NCBI GenBank assembly: GCA_938031185.1 | Contig: CALHGX010000009.1 | Location: forward strand, 170,837-210,348 | DNA from: an uncultured bacterium | GTDB lineage: Bacteria > Verrucomicrobiota > Kiritimatiellia > CAIKKV01 > CALHGX01 | Length of the DNA: 39,512 nt | Reading direction: 5' to 3' | Shown here: positions 8,675-16,177 of the stretch, piece after piece | Layout of the letters: each line of letters opens with the position of its first letter | How positions within the stretch are numbered: position 1 is the first letter of the stretch | The notes under the pieces: generated by a model | Databases searched by the model: none | Told to the model about the DNA's origin: nothing | The model's input: only the letters and a program-made list of their open reading frames with translations | Translations under genes and position numbers: made by a program

Positions 8675-9562
8675 TCAAGCGCGGGGGTGATATCGGGCAT
8701 GGACCGCCCGCAACCGGCTCTGGTCCACATGCGTGTACACCTGTGTTGTGGCGATGTCCGCATGCCCCAGCATCTCCTGAATCATCCGCAACGGCGCTCC
8801 GTTGGCCAGCAAATGGCTTGCGAAAGAATGCCGTAAGGTGTGCGGGGACACCTTCTGGCGTATGCCCGCCGCCCGTGCATGCTCCCGTATGAGTTTCCAC
8901 ACGCCCTTGCGGCTGAACCCGCGGCCCCGTATGGTCAGAAAGACCCGTCGTTCCGCCCCGCCCTCCGCCAGCGCGGGGCGAACGTCCTGCAAGTACCGCT
9001 CCAGATACTGGCGGGCGGTCTCCCCGAAAGGCACCACGCGGGTCTTGTTACCCTTGCCTGTGCAACGCAAGTATCCCGCGTCGAAACGCACGTCTTCCAT
9101 CTTCAGTTCCGTCAACTCCGATACACGCAGGCCTGTGGCATACAGCAACTCCAGCATCGCCCGATCCCGCAGGCCTAGCGGCTTGAGGTTGTTCGGCGTC
9201 GCCAGCAGGTTTTCCACCTCCCGCACCGACAAGGTGCCCGGGAGCATTTTCCAAACCCGGGGCGATTCCATCACCTCCGTGACGTTGCGCGCGAGTAGCC
9301 CCTCGGACTGCAAGTAGCGGAAAAACGCCTTGATAGCCACCAACCGGCGCGACAGTGAATTGACACTCAAGCCCCGGGCGCGCTCCGCGTGAAGGAACTC
9401 CAGCAGCATCCGGCGCGTGATGTCGCCAATCGCGCGGGCGCCGCACGCCTCGACATAGCGCAACAACGCCATGATGTCGCGGCCATACGCCTCTCTTGTG
9501 CGGGAACTGAGACCGCATTCGAGCGTCAGGTGATCCAGGAATTGTTCCGCCAGAGCGATCAT
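8675..9562 (-). CDS. xerD: XerC/XerD-type tyrosine site-specific recombinase
   Basis: This 295-residue tyrosine recombinase has an N-terminal SAM-like DNA-binding domain (about 1-85) and a C-terminal catalytic domain. The catalytic set is complete: R146 (YATGLRVSEL), K170 (CTGKGNKTR), H241 and R244 (HTLRHSFASHLL), H267 (MLGHADIATTQ) and nucleophile Y276 (VYTHV). Length and motifs are those of chromosome-dimer resolvases acting at dif rather than phage integrases. A chromosomal setting between rnc and small genes, with no att repeats, supports that. XerC and XerD cannot be told apart here; many lineages have only one. The ATG at 9562 follows the lipoprotein gene stop by 12 bases. Confidence 0.9.
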   Translation of the reverse strand: MIALAEQFLDHLTLECGLSSRTREAYGRDIMALLRYVEACGARAIGDITRRMLLEFLHAERARGLSVNSLSRRLVAIKAFFRYLQSEGLLARNVTEVMESPRVWKMLPGTLSVREVENLLATPNNLKPLGLRDRAMLELLYATGLRVSELTELKMEDVRFDAGYLRCTGKGNKTRVVPFGETARQYLERYLQDVRPALAEGGAERRVFLTIRGRGFSRKGVWKLIREHARAAGIRQKVSPHTLRHSFASHLLANGAPLRMIQEMLGHADIATTQVYTHVDQSRLRAVHARYHPRA

Positions 9563-9574
9563 CCGGCTGTGTGA

Positions 9575-9913
9575 TTACTCCAGGCACGCCGGGGGCAAGG
9601 CAGCTCGCGCCTTGGGATCGGCGGGCGTGTCGTTGGCCGAAAACCCGGCGTCGGCAATGACTCCTTCCAGATTCTTCAACCCCAGCTTCATGCTGTCGTA
9701 GGTCACGGTCACCTGGCCAGGCGAAAAAACGACCTTGTGCGCCAGAACCCCGTCGGTTCGATGCAACACATCGAGCACCACCTTCTCACAGGCGGCATTT
9801 CGCAGGTCCGGCACGAGAATGCTGACGGTGCGGATGTCCTGCCGGCGACATCCGAACAGACAACTCAACGCCACCACCCAGACGGAAAGCATCTTCCATG
9901 ATCGAAAGTTCAT
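9575..9913 (-). CDS. small lipoprotein with HMA-like ferredoxin fold lacking CxxC
   Basis: The predicted 112-residue protein starts at the ATG at 9913 with a lipoprotein signal: MNFRSWKMLSVWVVALSCLFGC, where LFGC is the lipobox. The mature part resembles a heavy-metal-associated (HMA) domain in spacing: VSILVPDLRNAACEKVVLDVL, then GVLAHKVVFSPGQVTVTYDSM, then LEGVIADAGFSA. The metal-binding CxxC is reduced to NxxC (NAAC), so only one of the two thiols remains and copper binding as in CopZ is doubtful. The tail DPKARAALPPACLE carries another cysteine. The protein is probably anchored to a membrane facing the periplasm. It lies just upstream of xerD and 75 bases after the transglutaminase-like gene. 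Function is unknown. Confidence 0.6.
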   Translation of the reverse strand: MNFRSWKMLSVWVVALSCLFGCRRQDIRTVSILVPDLRNAACEKVVLDVLHRTDGVLAHKVVFSPGQVTVTYDSMKLGLKNLEGVIADAGFSANDTPADPKARAALPPACLE

Positions 9914-9988
9914 GGCCGCACTATAGACACCCGGCTCATGCCGGCACAAATCAAAACCGTCTGTCCCCGAACCACCAAAAAGGTCATC

Positions 9989-11728
9989 CTATCGCGCCGC
10001 CGAAGCGATCGGCCACACCTGTGGCCGCAAGCTTTTGCCGGAGGCGAAATGCTCTTCCCGACCGCCCCACCGGCATGTCGTCTGCCGCCTATCCGTCTCG
10101 ACGCGAATGTCCGCGCCCGGATGCCTTTGCCGCAGCACCGTTGCCAGCAACAAGGCTTTTTCAACTCCGTCGCCCCGGCCGTAATTCCACACTTCATCCG
10201 GCTGCGCCAGCCGCCCCTCTTCATCATAAATGGATTCTTCCGGCAGCGAGCGCAGCCACGCAACCAGATCCTCGTCGGACCATTTCTCGCTGCCGCGGAT
10301 ACAAACGGGGCAGCGCTCGATGGCCGCCAGCACGAACGGCTCCCATGGAACGCGATTCAGGTCGCGATAGGCATGGAAAGCCAAATCCGCCACTTCGTTC
10401 GTTTCGCGGAGGGACTCCACTCTATCCATCACCGCCGCCCGATCCATGCCCACGGTCAGTTCCAATGGCGAACCGGAGGATCGAAACCGCTTTTCGGCCG
10501 CCACCGGAAGTCGCGGCTCCGTATGACAAAATCGCACCAGTCCCTCGATGGCGATTTCGGCGTTCAGACACTCCGAGGCGAATTGCTCTTTCAATCGCCG
10601 CACATCCTCGGCCTTCCCGAGATCCGGCTTGCGCTCCCGCACGTAGGCTTCGAGGTCGTTGAAGACGATCCGTCCGGGAAGCGGCGAATCGGAAAACTCC
10701 TCCGATTCCATCTCCCCCAGCAAGGCCTCGCGCGTGTGGTCGGTGGCGAGAAACGAGCTGTCCGCCTCATACGCGAAAACCCGGTCCATCCCTACAAAAC
10801 GATCGGCGCCGCGTCCCCGGCAGCGAAGCTGGAAGCAGCGGTGAAGTTCCCGGCTGTGCCGCAGGAAGTTGCCCAGCAGCTCCTCGTCAAGCGGCGCCCG
10901 CAAAAACGCGCGTAGCCGCCCCACGAAGTACTCATACCGCCGGGGATCCATCGTCGCTTCAGGATACAGCGTGTGCACGTAGCCGGACTCGTGGGCCACC
11001 ACCGTCACCCGTTCATGCTCCAGCGCCCGGCGTGCCTGGGCCGACAGCGCCGTTCCGTTGAACCACATCTTCTTCGTCACCAACCGACGATTGTTGGTCA
11101 GGATGCCGTCCCCCACATCAACGAAATTCTGCGAATGCAGGGGCGTGGCCATAAGATAGATGTCCTTCAGGGGAAGACCGCACACCACAAATAGGGCCGC
11201 CGCATACAGCACGGCCAGTGAAACGCATTCCCCAGCCCCCCGATCAAAGCCCGGCTTGTAACGGAATGCATCCATCGCCTCGACCGTTTCCGTTTTCCAG
11301 TAGGGAATGACGTCCGCCGTGTAACGGTCGAGGCCGAAATGCGTGCGAATGCCGATGTCGAAATAGTAGCGGTCGCCTTCGTAGCCGAACAGGGCATTGG
11401 ACTGCCGCAACGCCTCGGCATCCACGAAATCGCGAAACCGTGCCAGCTCCTTCTCCTGCGTCGTCAGCCCCCAGGTTTCCAGATCCAGGTTGAAGAGATA
11501 GTGATCCATGATGAACTGCTTCAAACGCTGGATGCGCTTGGGCATCCGCATGCGTTCGAGGCCGTCAAACCAAGGATCGTCGCGCCACCGCCAAAGGCGC
11601 GGAGACATTATGTTCGCCAGCAGCAGCGCGTACAGCAGATCGGGAAAAACGAACACCTCCATATCCGACAACGTGACGGCGGAGGAGCGCTTTTCCAGCC
11701 AGGCGCGGTCCGCAGCGCTTGCACCCAT
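9989..11728 (-). CDS. large protein with two transglutaminase-like regions, second degenerate
   Basis: This 579-residue protein has no signal peptide that I can see. The first papain-like transglutaminase core is at about residues 160-215. It shows GAGECVSLAVLYAAALF (Cys168), then PLHSQNFVDVGDG (His198, Asp204), in the order and spacing of a catalytic triad. A second similar element sits at the C-terminus: EVWNYGRGDGVEKALLLATVLRQ, followed about 38 residues later by REEHFASGKS. There the cysteine position is valine, so it should be inactive. The ATG at 11728 is preferred over TTG at 11746, because a GAGGGAG site lies nine bases before the ATG. The upstream 120-residue membrane protein ends at 11743, making the two a coupled pair. 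I do not recognise a named family. Confidence 0.6.
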   Translation of the reverse strand: MGASAADRAWLEKRSSAVTLSDMEVFVFPDLLYALLLANIMSPRLWRWRDDPWFDGLERMRMPKRIQRLKQFIMDHYLFNLDLETWGLTTQEKELARFRDFVDAEALRQSNALFGYEGDRYYFDIGIRTHFGLDRYTADVIPYWKTETVEAMDAFRYKPGFDRGAGECVSLAVLYAAALFVVCGLPLKDIYLMATPLHSQNFVDVGDGILTNNRRLVTKKMWFNGTALSAQARRALEHERVTVVAHESGYVHTLYPEATMDPRRYEYFVGRLRAFLRAPLDEELLGNFLRHSRELHRCFQLRCRGRGADRFVGMDRVFAYEADSSFLATDHTREALLGEMESEEFSDSPLPGRIVFNDLEAYVRERKPDLGKAEDVRRLKEQFASECLNAEIAIEGLVRFCHTEPRLPVAAEKRFRSSGSPLELTVGMDRAAVMDRVESLRETNEVADLAFHAYRDLNRVPWEPFVLAAIERCPVCIRGSEKWSDEDLVAWLRSLPEESIYDEEGRLAQPDEVWNYGRGDGVEKALLLATVLRQRHPGADIRVETDRRQTTCRWGGREEHFASGKSLRPQVWPIASAAR

Positions 11729-11742
11729 CAGACAACGCTCCC

Positions 11743-12105
11743 TCAACGCGAGGCATGCGGCTTGGCGGGCTGGGTCGCCGGCTTTGCGGCCGTCTGCGCC
11801 TGACTCGCCGCCGCGGCGGCCTTCTTCTGCTCCGCCTGCAATTTGAGCTGATGGTCTCGCGTCCAGGCCAGAGCCGTCTTGCGCAGTTCTTCGGCCTTTG
11901 CCGCTTTGCGCTCAGCCTCCACCATGCGTTGTTCCGCCTCCGCGCGAATCAACTCGGCTTCCTGCCGGAGCGTTTCACACAGCTTGCCCCGCTTCACGGC
12001 AATCGCGGACGCCGCCACCGCCCAGACCAGCGCGCAAACTAGCAACAGCGAAAGAAACACCACCATCGTGTTCCGGGGGCCACGCAGCGATTCGTTCTCC
12101 ATCAT
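11743..12105 (-). CDS. small single-span membrane protein with coiled coil and Ala/Lys tail
   Basis: This 120-residue protein has a transmembrane segment at about residues 14-37 (VVFLSLLLVCALVWAVAASA). A charged, probably coiled-coil region (40-100) follows, then a low-complexity Ala/Lys/Pro/Gln tail. The layout resembles membrane-anchored helical spacers, but no family is recognised. The start is one of two consecutive ATG codons (12105 or 12102), with GGAAGGAG upstream at good spacing. It is the first gene of the minus-strand run. Its stop lies 14 bases before the ATG of the transglutaminase-like gene, with the intervening ribosome site partly inside this gene. The pair therefore probably works together at the membrane, which is inference from arrangement only. 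Confidence 0.6.
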   Translation of the reverse strand: MMENESLRGPRNTMVVFLSLLLVCALVWAVAASAIAVKRGKLCETLRQEAELIRAEAEQRMVEAERKAAKAEELRKTALAWTRDHQLKLQAEQKKAAAAASQAQTAAKPATQPAKPHASR

Positions 12106-12552
12106 TTTGCTTTTCTCCTTCCGTTCGCCGAACCTTCGGCGCTTTGCTGCTCAGATGGTTCGACAATGCCGGCGGTAAATCAAGGCAATTTCATGCCCCC
12201 TTGTTCGCACCCTTGAGCCGCCTCGCTCACGATGCGGCTTCGTCCTTCTCTCGGTTGGCGCCCCTCGCCATGGAGCACGGACAGCACAACGGCAACACCG
12301 CAATGCAACGCGCCAACGTGAAGGTGACACCTCAACAACGCGGAGGCCCGCTTCCTGCCGGACCGACCTCCAAGCTCGACACGGACATTTGCACACCGTT
12401 TGGCGGGCGAAACGGTGCCGAGCCGAGCAGAAGCCGCACGTCCCCTTGTGCCACTGGGCCCATTCACGAGACGCGCGAACCTGATTGAAAAAAAGCTGTA
12501 TTCCGCTAGAGTACCGAAAAGTAGCTTCTCAAATCACGAGGGAGGCGCGAAG
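12106..12552 (-). other. 447-base intergenic region between divergent genes
   Basis: This is the longest gene-free stretch in the window. It separates the minus-strand run (from 12105) from the plus-strand oxidoreductase gene (12553). It should carry the promoters of both. One plus-strand candidate promoter is listed separately; no convincing minus-strand promoter was found. A short perfect inverted repeat (12126-12141, CGCCGAA-CC-TTCGGCG) lies just upstream of the small membrane gene and has no T-tract. Short open frames exist on the minus strand, but they are arginine- and cysteine-rich with no ribosome site, and I do not consider them genes. I see no tRNA, SRP RNA core or tmRNA-like motif. 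Confidence 0.5.
12485..12512 (+). promoter_or_regulatory. candidate promoter for the oxidoreductase/isomerase operon
   Basis: TTGAAA at 12485-12490 and TAGAGT at 12507-12512 are 16 bases apart, each with four or more consensus matches. The element ends 40 bases before the start codon at 12553. The surrounding A-rich stretch stands out from the GC-rich background. Assigned by eye. Confidence 0.4.
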
Positions 12553-13710
12553 ATGCAACGCAAGTTGAGAATGGGCATGGTGGGAGGCGGACAAGGAGCT
12601 TTCATCGGCGCCGTGCATCGCATGGCCTCGCAAATGGACGGGCGCATTGAACTGGTGTGCGGGGCGTTCAGCCGGTCCCCAGAGAAATCCATCGCCAGCG
12701 GGCTGAGCCTCGGCTTGCCGCGCTCGCGCTGCTACGGCACCTACGAGGAGATGATGCGCGAGGAAGCGCGGCGTCCCATGGAAGAACGGATGGATTTCGT
12801 GGCGATTGTCACCCCCAATCGTGCGCATTATCCGGCGGCGATGGCAACCCTGCAGGCTGGATTCCATGTCGTGTGCGACAAGCCAATGACGTTCAACCTC
12901 GACGAGGCGCGCAAGCTCGTCAAAAAGGTGCAGCAAACCCGCAAACTGTTCTGTCTGACCCACAACTACACGGGATATCCGATGGTCAAGGAGGCGCGGC
13001 AGCTCGTGCAGGACGGTGCGTTGGGACGCATCCGCAAGATCGTGGTGGAGTATCCGCAAGGCTGGCTGGCCACCCGGCTCGAAGGAACCGGCCAGAAACA
13101 GGCCGTCTGGCGGACGGACCCCAAGCAGGCCGGCGCCACCTGCTGCATCGGCGACATCGGTTCCCACTGTGCAAATCTGGCCGAATACATCACCGGACTG
13201 CGTATCGCCGAACTGGCCGCGGAAATGACCACCTTCGTCAAGGGGCGCCCGTTGGAGGATGACGGTAACATCCTGCTCCGGTTTACCAACGGAGCTAAAG
13301 GCGTTCTTTGGGCCAGCCAGATCGCCATCGGGCGGGAAAACGACCTGAACATCCGCGTGTTCGGGGAGAAGGGCTCCATCGAGTGGCACCAGCAGGAGCC
13401 GAACAGCTTGATTCTCGACTGGCTGGACCGTGCCCGGGAAATTCGGCGCACGTCCACGCCATTCGTGGGCGCCGCCGCTGCGGCTAATACCCGCCTCCCC
13501 GCCGGGCACCCCGAAGGCTATCTCGAAGCGTTCGCCAACATCTACAGGAACTTTGCCGCCGCCCTCACGGACTTCCTGCGCGGGAAGAAGGTGCGCGAAG
13601 AGGACTACGATTATCCGACCGTACACGACGGACTGCGGGGCATGGCATTCTTGGACGCCGCCGTGCGCAGCGGAAGGGCCAAAGCCAAATGGGTCAAGAT
13701 GGCGTCGTAA
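12553..13710 (+). CDS. Gfo/Idh/MocA-family NAD(P)-dependent oxidoreductase
   Basis: This 385-residue protein belongs to the Gfo/Idh/MocA family, which oxidises or reduces sugars and inositols. The Rossmann glycine motif is GMVGGGQGAFIGAVHR (residues 8-23). The (E/D)KP catalytic lysine is K110 in VVCDKPMTFNLDEARKL. The C-terminal substrate domain includes HNYTGYPMVKEAR and GGTCC-like GATCCIGDIGSHCANLAEY, whose histidine is a typical substrate-binding residue. The ATG at 12553 has GGAGG at 12541-12545 with seven bases of spacing. An in-frame extension back to 12400 has no support. A sugar isomerase gene follows 65 bases downstream, a pairing common in sugar or polyol degradation. The substrate cannot be read from the sequence. 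Confidence 0.88.
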   Translation: MQRKLRMGMVGGGQGAFIGAVHRMASQMDGRIELVCGAFSRSPEKSIASGLSLGLPRSRCYGTYEEMMREEARRPMEERMDFVAIVTPNRAHYPAAMATLQAGFHVVCDKPMTFNLDEARKLVKKVQQTRKLFCLTHNYTGYPMVKEARQLVQDGALGRIRKIVVEYPQGWLATRLEGTGQKQAVWRTDPKQAGATCCIGDIGSHCANLAEYITGLRIAELAAEMTTFVKGRPLEDDGNILLRFTNGAKGVLWASQIAIGRENDLNIRVFGEKGSIEWHQQEPNSLILDWLDRAREIRRTSTPFVGAAAAANTRLPAGHPEGYLEAFANIYRNFAAALTDFLRGKKVREEDYDYPTVHDGLRGMAFLDAAVRSGRAKAKWVKMAS

Positions 13711-13775
13711 ACACTTCACAGTCCACCCCACTGAGAACACCGCTTTTTCTTTGAAAAACAAGGAATGAAAACGCC

Positions 13776-14765
13776 ATGCAAAGGCCGGTGACGCTGTTTA
13801 CAGGACAATTCGCAGACATCCCTTTGGAGCAGTTGGCCGCCAAGGCGAAAAGCTGGGGCTACGACGGCCTTGAACTGGCCTGCTGGGGCGACCATGTGGA
13901 TGTGAGCCGCGCCGCCAAAGACAGGAAGTACGCCGCCACGCGGCGGGAGATTCTGGCCGACCACGGTCTGCAGCTTTTCGCCATCAGCCATCATCTGGCC
14001 GGACAGTTGGTGTGCGACCCCAATGATGACGAACGATCGGACGCCTTTGCCCCAGCCGCTTGCGCTGGCAGCCCAGAAAAGAAACGCAAATGGGCCGTGC
14101 AGACGATGAAGGACGCCGCCCGCGCCGCCCGAAATATCGGCGTTAAGGTCGTCAACGGGTTCACCGGTTCGCCCATCTGGCACATGCTCTACCGCTTTCC
14201 GCCCGTCAGCGAGCAGACCATCGAGGTCGGTTTCGAGCGCTTCGCCAAGCTGTGGCATCCGATCTTCGATGTTTTTGACGAATGCGGCGTGCGGTTCGCC
14301 CTTGAAGTGCATCCCACGGAAATCGCTTTCGACCTCATCACCGCCCGCCGGGCGCTCAAATCACTGAAAGGCCGCAAGACATTCGGCTTCAACTTTGATC
14401 CGAGCCATCTGCATTGGCAAATGGTGGATCCAGTGCGCTTCCTAAAGGCGTTTCCGGATCGCATCTACCACGCGCACATCAAGGATGCCGCCATCACACT
14501 GGACGGGGAAAGCGGCATTCTGGCCTCGCACTTGAACTTCGGCACACCGGGGCGCGGCTGGGATTTCCGCAGCCCGGGACGAGGCCAGATCAAATTCGAG
14601 GAAATCATCCGCGCGATGAACGCCATCGGCTACGACGGCCCATTGTCTGTCGAGTGGGAGGACGCGATGATGGACCGCGAGCACGGCGCGCGCGAGGCGT
14701 GCGAGTTCGTGCGCCGTCTCCAGTTCCCAAAGTCCGATCGTGTGTTCGACGAGGCGTTCGGCTGA
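13776..14765 (+). CDS. sugar phosphate isomerase/epimerase, TIM-barrel (xylose isomerase-like)
   Basis: This 329-residue protein fits the AP-endonuclease-2/xylose isomerase-like TIM-barrel family (IolE, IolI and related enzymes). The opening is VTLFTGQFADIPLEQLAAKAK followed by WGYDGLELACWGDHVD. Probable metal ligands are the glutamate in FALEVHPTEIAF, the D/H pairs in FNFDPSHLHWQ and YHAHIKDA, and the glutamate in SVEWEDAMMD. It lies 65 bases after the Gfo/Idh/MocA oxidoreductase gene on the same strand. Such pairs usually act in turn on one sugar or inositol, as a dehydrogenase and an isomerase or dehydratase. The ATG at 13776 has AAGGA about 11 bases upstream. The gene ends 9 bases before the end of the convergent amidohydrolase gene. 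Confidence 0.85.
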   Translation: MQRPVTLFTGQFADIPLEQLAAKAKSWGYDGLELACWGDHVDVSRAAKDRKYAATRREILADHGLQLFAISHHLAGQLVCDPNDDERSDAFAPAACAGSPEKKRKWAVQTMKDAARAARNIGVKVVNGFTGSPIWHMLYRFPPVSEQTIEVGFERFAKLWHPIFDVFDECGVRFALEVHPTEIAFDLITARRALKSLKGRKTFGFNFDPSHLHWQMVDPVRFLKAFPDRIYHAHIKDAAITLDGESGILASHLNFGTPGRGWDFRSPGRGQIKFEEIIRAMNAIGYDGPLSVEWEDAMMDREHGAREACEFVRRLQFPKSDRVFDEAFG

Positions 14766-14774
14766 TGAGCTCGG

Positions 14775-15569
14775 TCAGTGGACGCCCAACAGTCGGGCGG
14801 GATTGGTTTCAAGCATCGCTCGAAGAAGCGCCGGATCGAGGTCCAAGGCTTTGAGCTGCTGCAGCGACAGCGCTTGGTCGGCCCAGGGCGAATCAGAGCC
14901 AAAGAGCAAACGATCGGGCGCATGCGCCGCGAGGAGCCGCCGCGCCGCCGGCTCCGCGAGATATTCCAGCGCATAAGATGTCTCGAGGTATACCGGTCGG
15001 CCGGCCAGCCGCCGTTCCGCCTCCTCCCAGTCCTCCCACGCGCCCAGATGGGCTGCGACGAAAACAAGCCGCGGGAAGCGATCTAATACGCGGGCTACGC
15101 GCGCCGGATCAGCCCTGCGTATGCGCGGAAAGGCGATATCGAAACCGGCGTGACACACCACCGTCAGTCCACAGGACTGCGCCGCGTCGTAGATGGGCTC
15201 CACACGCGGCTCGTCCACGTCAAAATCCTGATAGTACGGATGCAGCTTGAGCCCCCGCAGTCCAGCCTCGTGAACGGCCCGAATACGGGCCGGCGCTTCG
15301 GGATCGCCGGGATGCACCGAGGCGAACGGAATCAAGCGGTCCGACGCGATGGACTGCGACCATTTCAGGATTGCCGGAAACTGGTCCGGTTTGGTCGCGA
15401 TGGACAGCACCACCGAGCGCTCGATGCCGGCGGCGTCCATGGAACGCAAAAGGGAGTCGGCCCGCCCGTCCAGCGCCGCTCGCATGCCTGCCTCTTTTTC
15501 CAGCATCGGCACTGCTCGCGCCGCCAGCGTGTCCGGAAAAGCATGGGCATGGAAATCAACGATCCGCAT
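14775..15569 (-). CDS. amidohydrolase family (amidohydrolase_2) metal-dependent hydrolase
   Basis: This 264-residue TIM-barrel protein starts with the family's metal motif DFHAHAFPD. It continues with GLRGLKLHPYYQDFD (KLHP, lysine and histidine region), VVCHAGFD (histidine), VFVAAHLGAWEDWEEA (histidine) and LLFGSDSPWADQ (aspartate). This set matches the amidohydrolase_2 branch, which contains decarboxylases such as ACMSD and uncharacterised hydrolases. The ATG at 15569 overlaps the end of iorB by 14 bases and has GGGAG six bases upstream inside iorB. That makes it the last gene of the nifU-nifS-iorA-iorB run. The operon position hints at a role with 2-oxoacid or aromatic amino acid breakdown products, but the substrate is not known. 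Confidence 0.82.
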   Translation of the reverse strand: MRIVDFHAHAFPDTLAARAVPMLEKEAGMRAALDGRADSLLRSMDAAGIERSVVLSIATKPDQFPAILKWSQSIASDRLIPFASVHPGDPEAPARIRAVHEAGLRGLKLHPYYQDFDVDEPRVEPIYDAAQSCGLTVVCHAGFDIAFPRIRRADPARVARVLDRFPRLVFVAAHLGAWEDWEEAERRLAGRPVYLETSYALEYLAEPAARRLLAAHAPDRLLFGSDSPWADQALSLQQLKALDLDPALLRAMLETNPARLLGVH

Positions 15570-16176
15570 GCGTGGCTCCCACGGACGCCGGCCGGCGAAT
15601 GGATTCGGCCAGCGTCCTGGCGGCTTGAAACACCATCACATTGGCCTCCGCCACTGCCGCGCCCTTGCAGGCGAACCGCCGGCGAATGCCTGCTTCCAGC
15701 ACCGCCGCAGGCAGGGGCAAGAAGGGGGCCGCCGCGCCCAACACCGCCATATTGGCGGCCTTGGGCAGACCGCCCTTTCGAGCCACCGCCGACGCATCGA
15801 ACAACACATGTCGCGGCCAGGCACCGATTGCCGATCGCACCGCGTGCAAATCCGGATAGGCCGCCATGTTCTGGACGGGCGTCTCGTTTGCCACAAGCCA
15901 TCCGTCCGGCTGAAGCCACGGAACGTATCGCAGCGCCTCCATGGGCTCCATGGATAGGATCAAATCTGCCGCGCCCTTGGGAATCAAATCGGACCAGACT
16001 GTCTCGCTCGAAAGACGCACATGCGCCTGCACGGCGCCGCCGCGCTGTGCCATGCCATGAACCTCCGATTGTTTCACGCGCAGGCCCGCGGCCAACCCCG
16101 CCTCGGCGATGGTGGTGGCAATGGCCAAGATGCCCTGCCCTCCCACCCCGGCAACAATCAGATCGCAACGGGTCAT
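15556..16176 (-). CDS. iorB: indolepyruvate:ferredoxin oxidoreductase, beta (gamma-domain) subunit
   Basis: This 206-residue protein is the small subunit of indolepyruvate ferredoxin oxidoreductase. That enzyme oxidatively decarboxylates aryl pyruvates (from Trp, Phe and Tyr transamination) to aryl-acetyl-CoA while reducing ferredoxin. The N-terminus LIVAGVGGQGILAIATTIAEAGLAAG is the typical gamma-domain start. VKQSEVHGMAQRGGAVQAHVRLS is the highly conserved family motif, and ADLILSMEPMEALRYVPWL follows. The length is normal. The ATG at 16176 is one base beyond the iorA stop, with AGGAGG in the last iorA codons. The two subunits are thus translated in tandem, as expected for a 1:1 complex. 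Confidence 0.93.
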   Translation of the reverse strand: MTRCDLIVAGVGGQGILAIATTIAEAGLAAGLRVKQSEVHGMAQRGGAVQAHVRLSSETVWSDLIPKGAADLILSMEPMEALRYVPWLQPDGWLVANETPVQNMAAYPDLHAVRSAIGAWPRHVLFDASAVARKGGLPKAANMAVLGAAAPFLPLPAAVLEAGIRRRFACKGAAVAEANVMVFQAARTLAESIRRPASVGATHADR

Positions 16177-16177
16177 T

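Noticed and set aside
8675-9562. Tyrosine recombinase as a mobile-element integrase
   Set aside because: Length, motifs and position beside rnc fit XerC/D, and no att-like repeats or cargo genes are present. The window's only tRNA gene is 29 kb away with no flanking repeat.
9931-9944. Hairpin CCGGC-TCAT-GCCGG after the transglutaminase-like gene
   Set aside because: Five-base stem without a T-run; such short GC palindromes are expected by chance in this composition.
12126-12141. Perfect inverted repeat CGCCGAA-CC-TTCGGCG as a terminator
   Set aside because: The loop is only two bases, there is no T-run on either strand, and it lies upstream, not downstream, of a gene.
12151-12467. Two short minus-strand frames in the large intergenic gap (81 and 95 residues)
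   Set aside because: They overlap each other in different frames, are rich in Arg and Cys, and have no ribosome site or recognisable sequence.
12529-13761. 410-residue open frame on the minus strand
   Set aside because: It is antisense to the Gfo/Idh/MocA oxidoreductase gene, with no recognisable motif or ribosome site.
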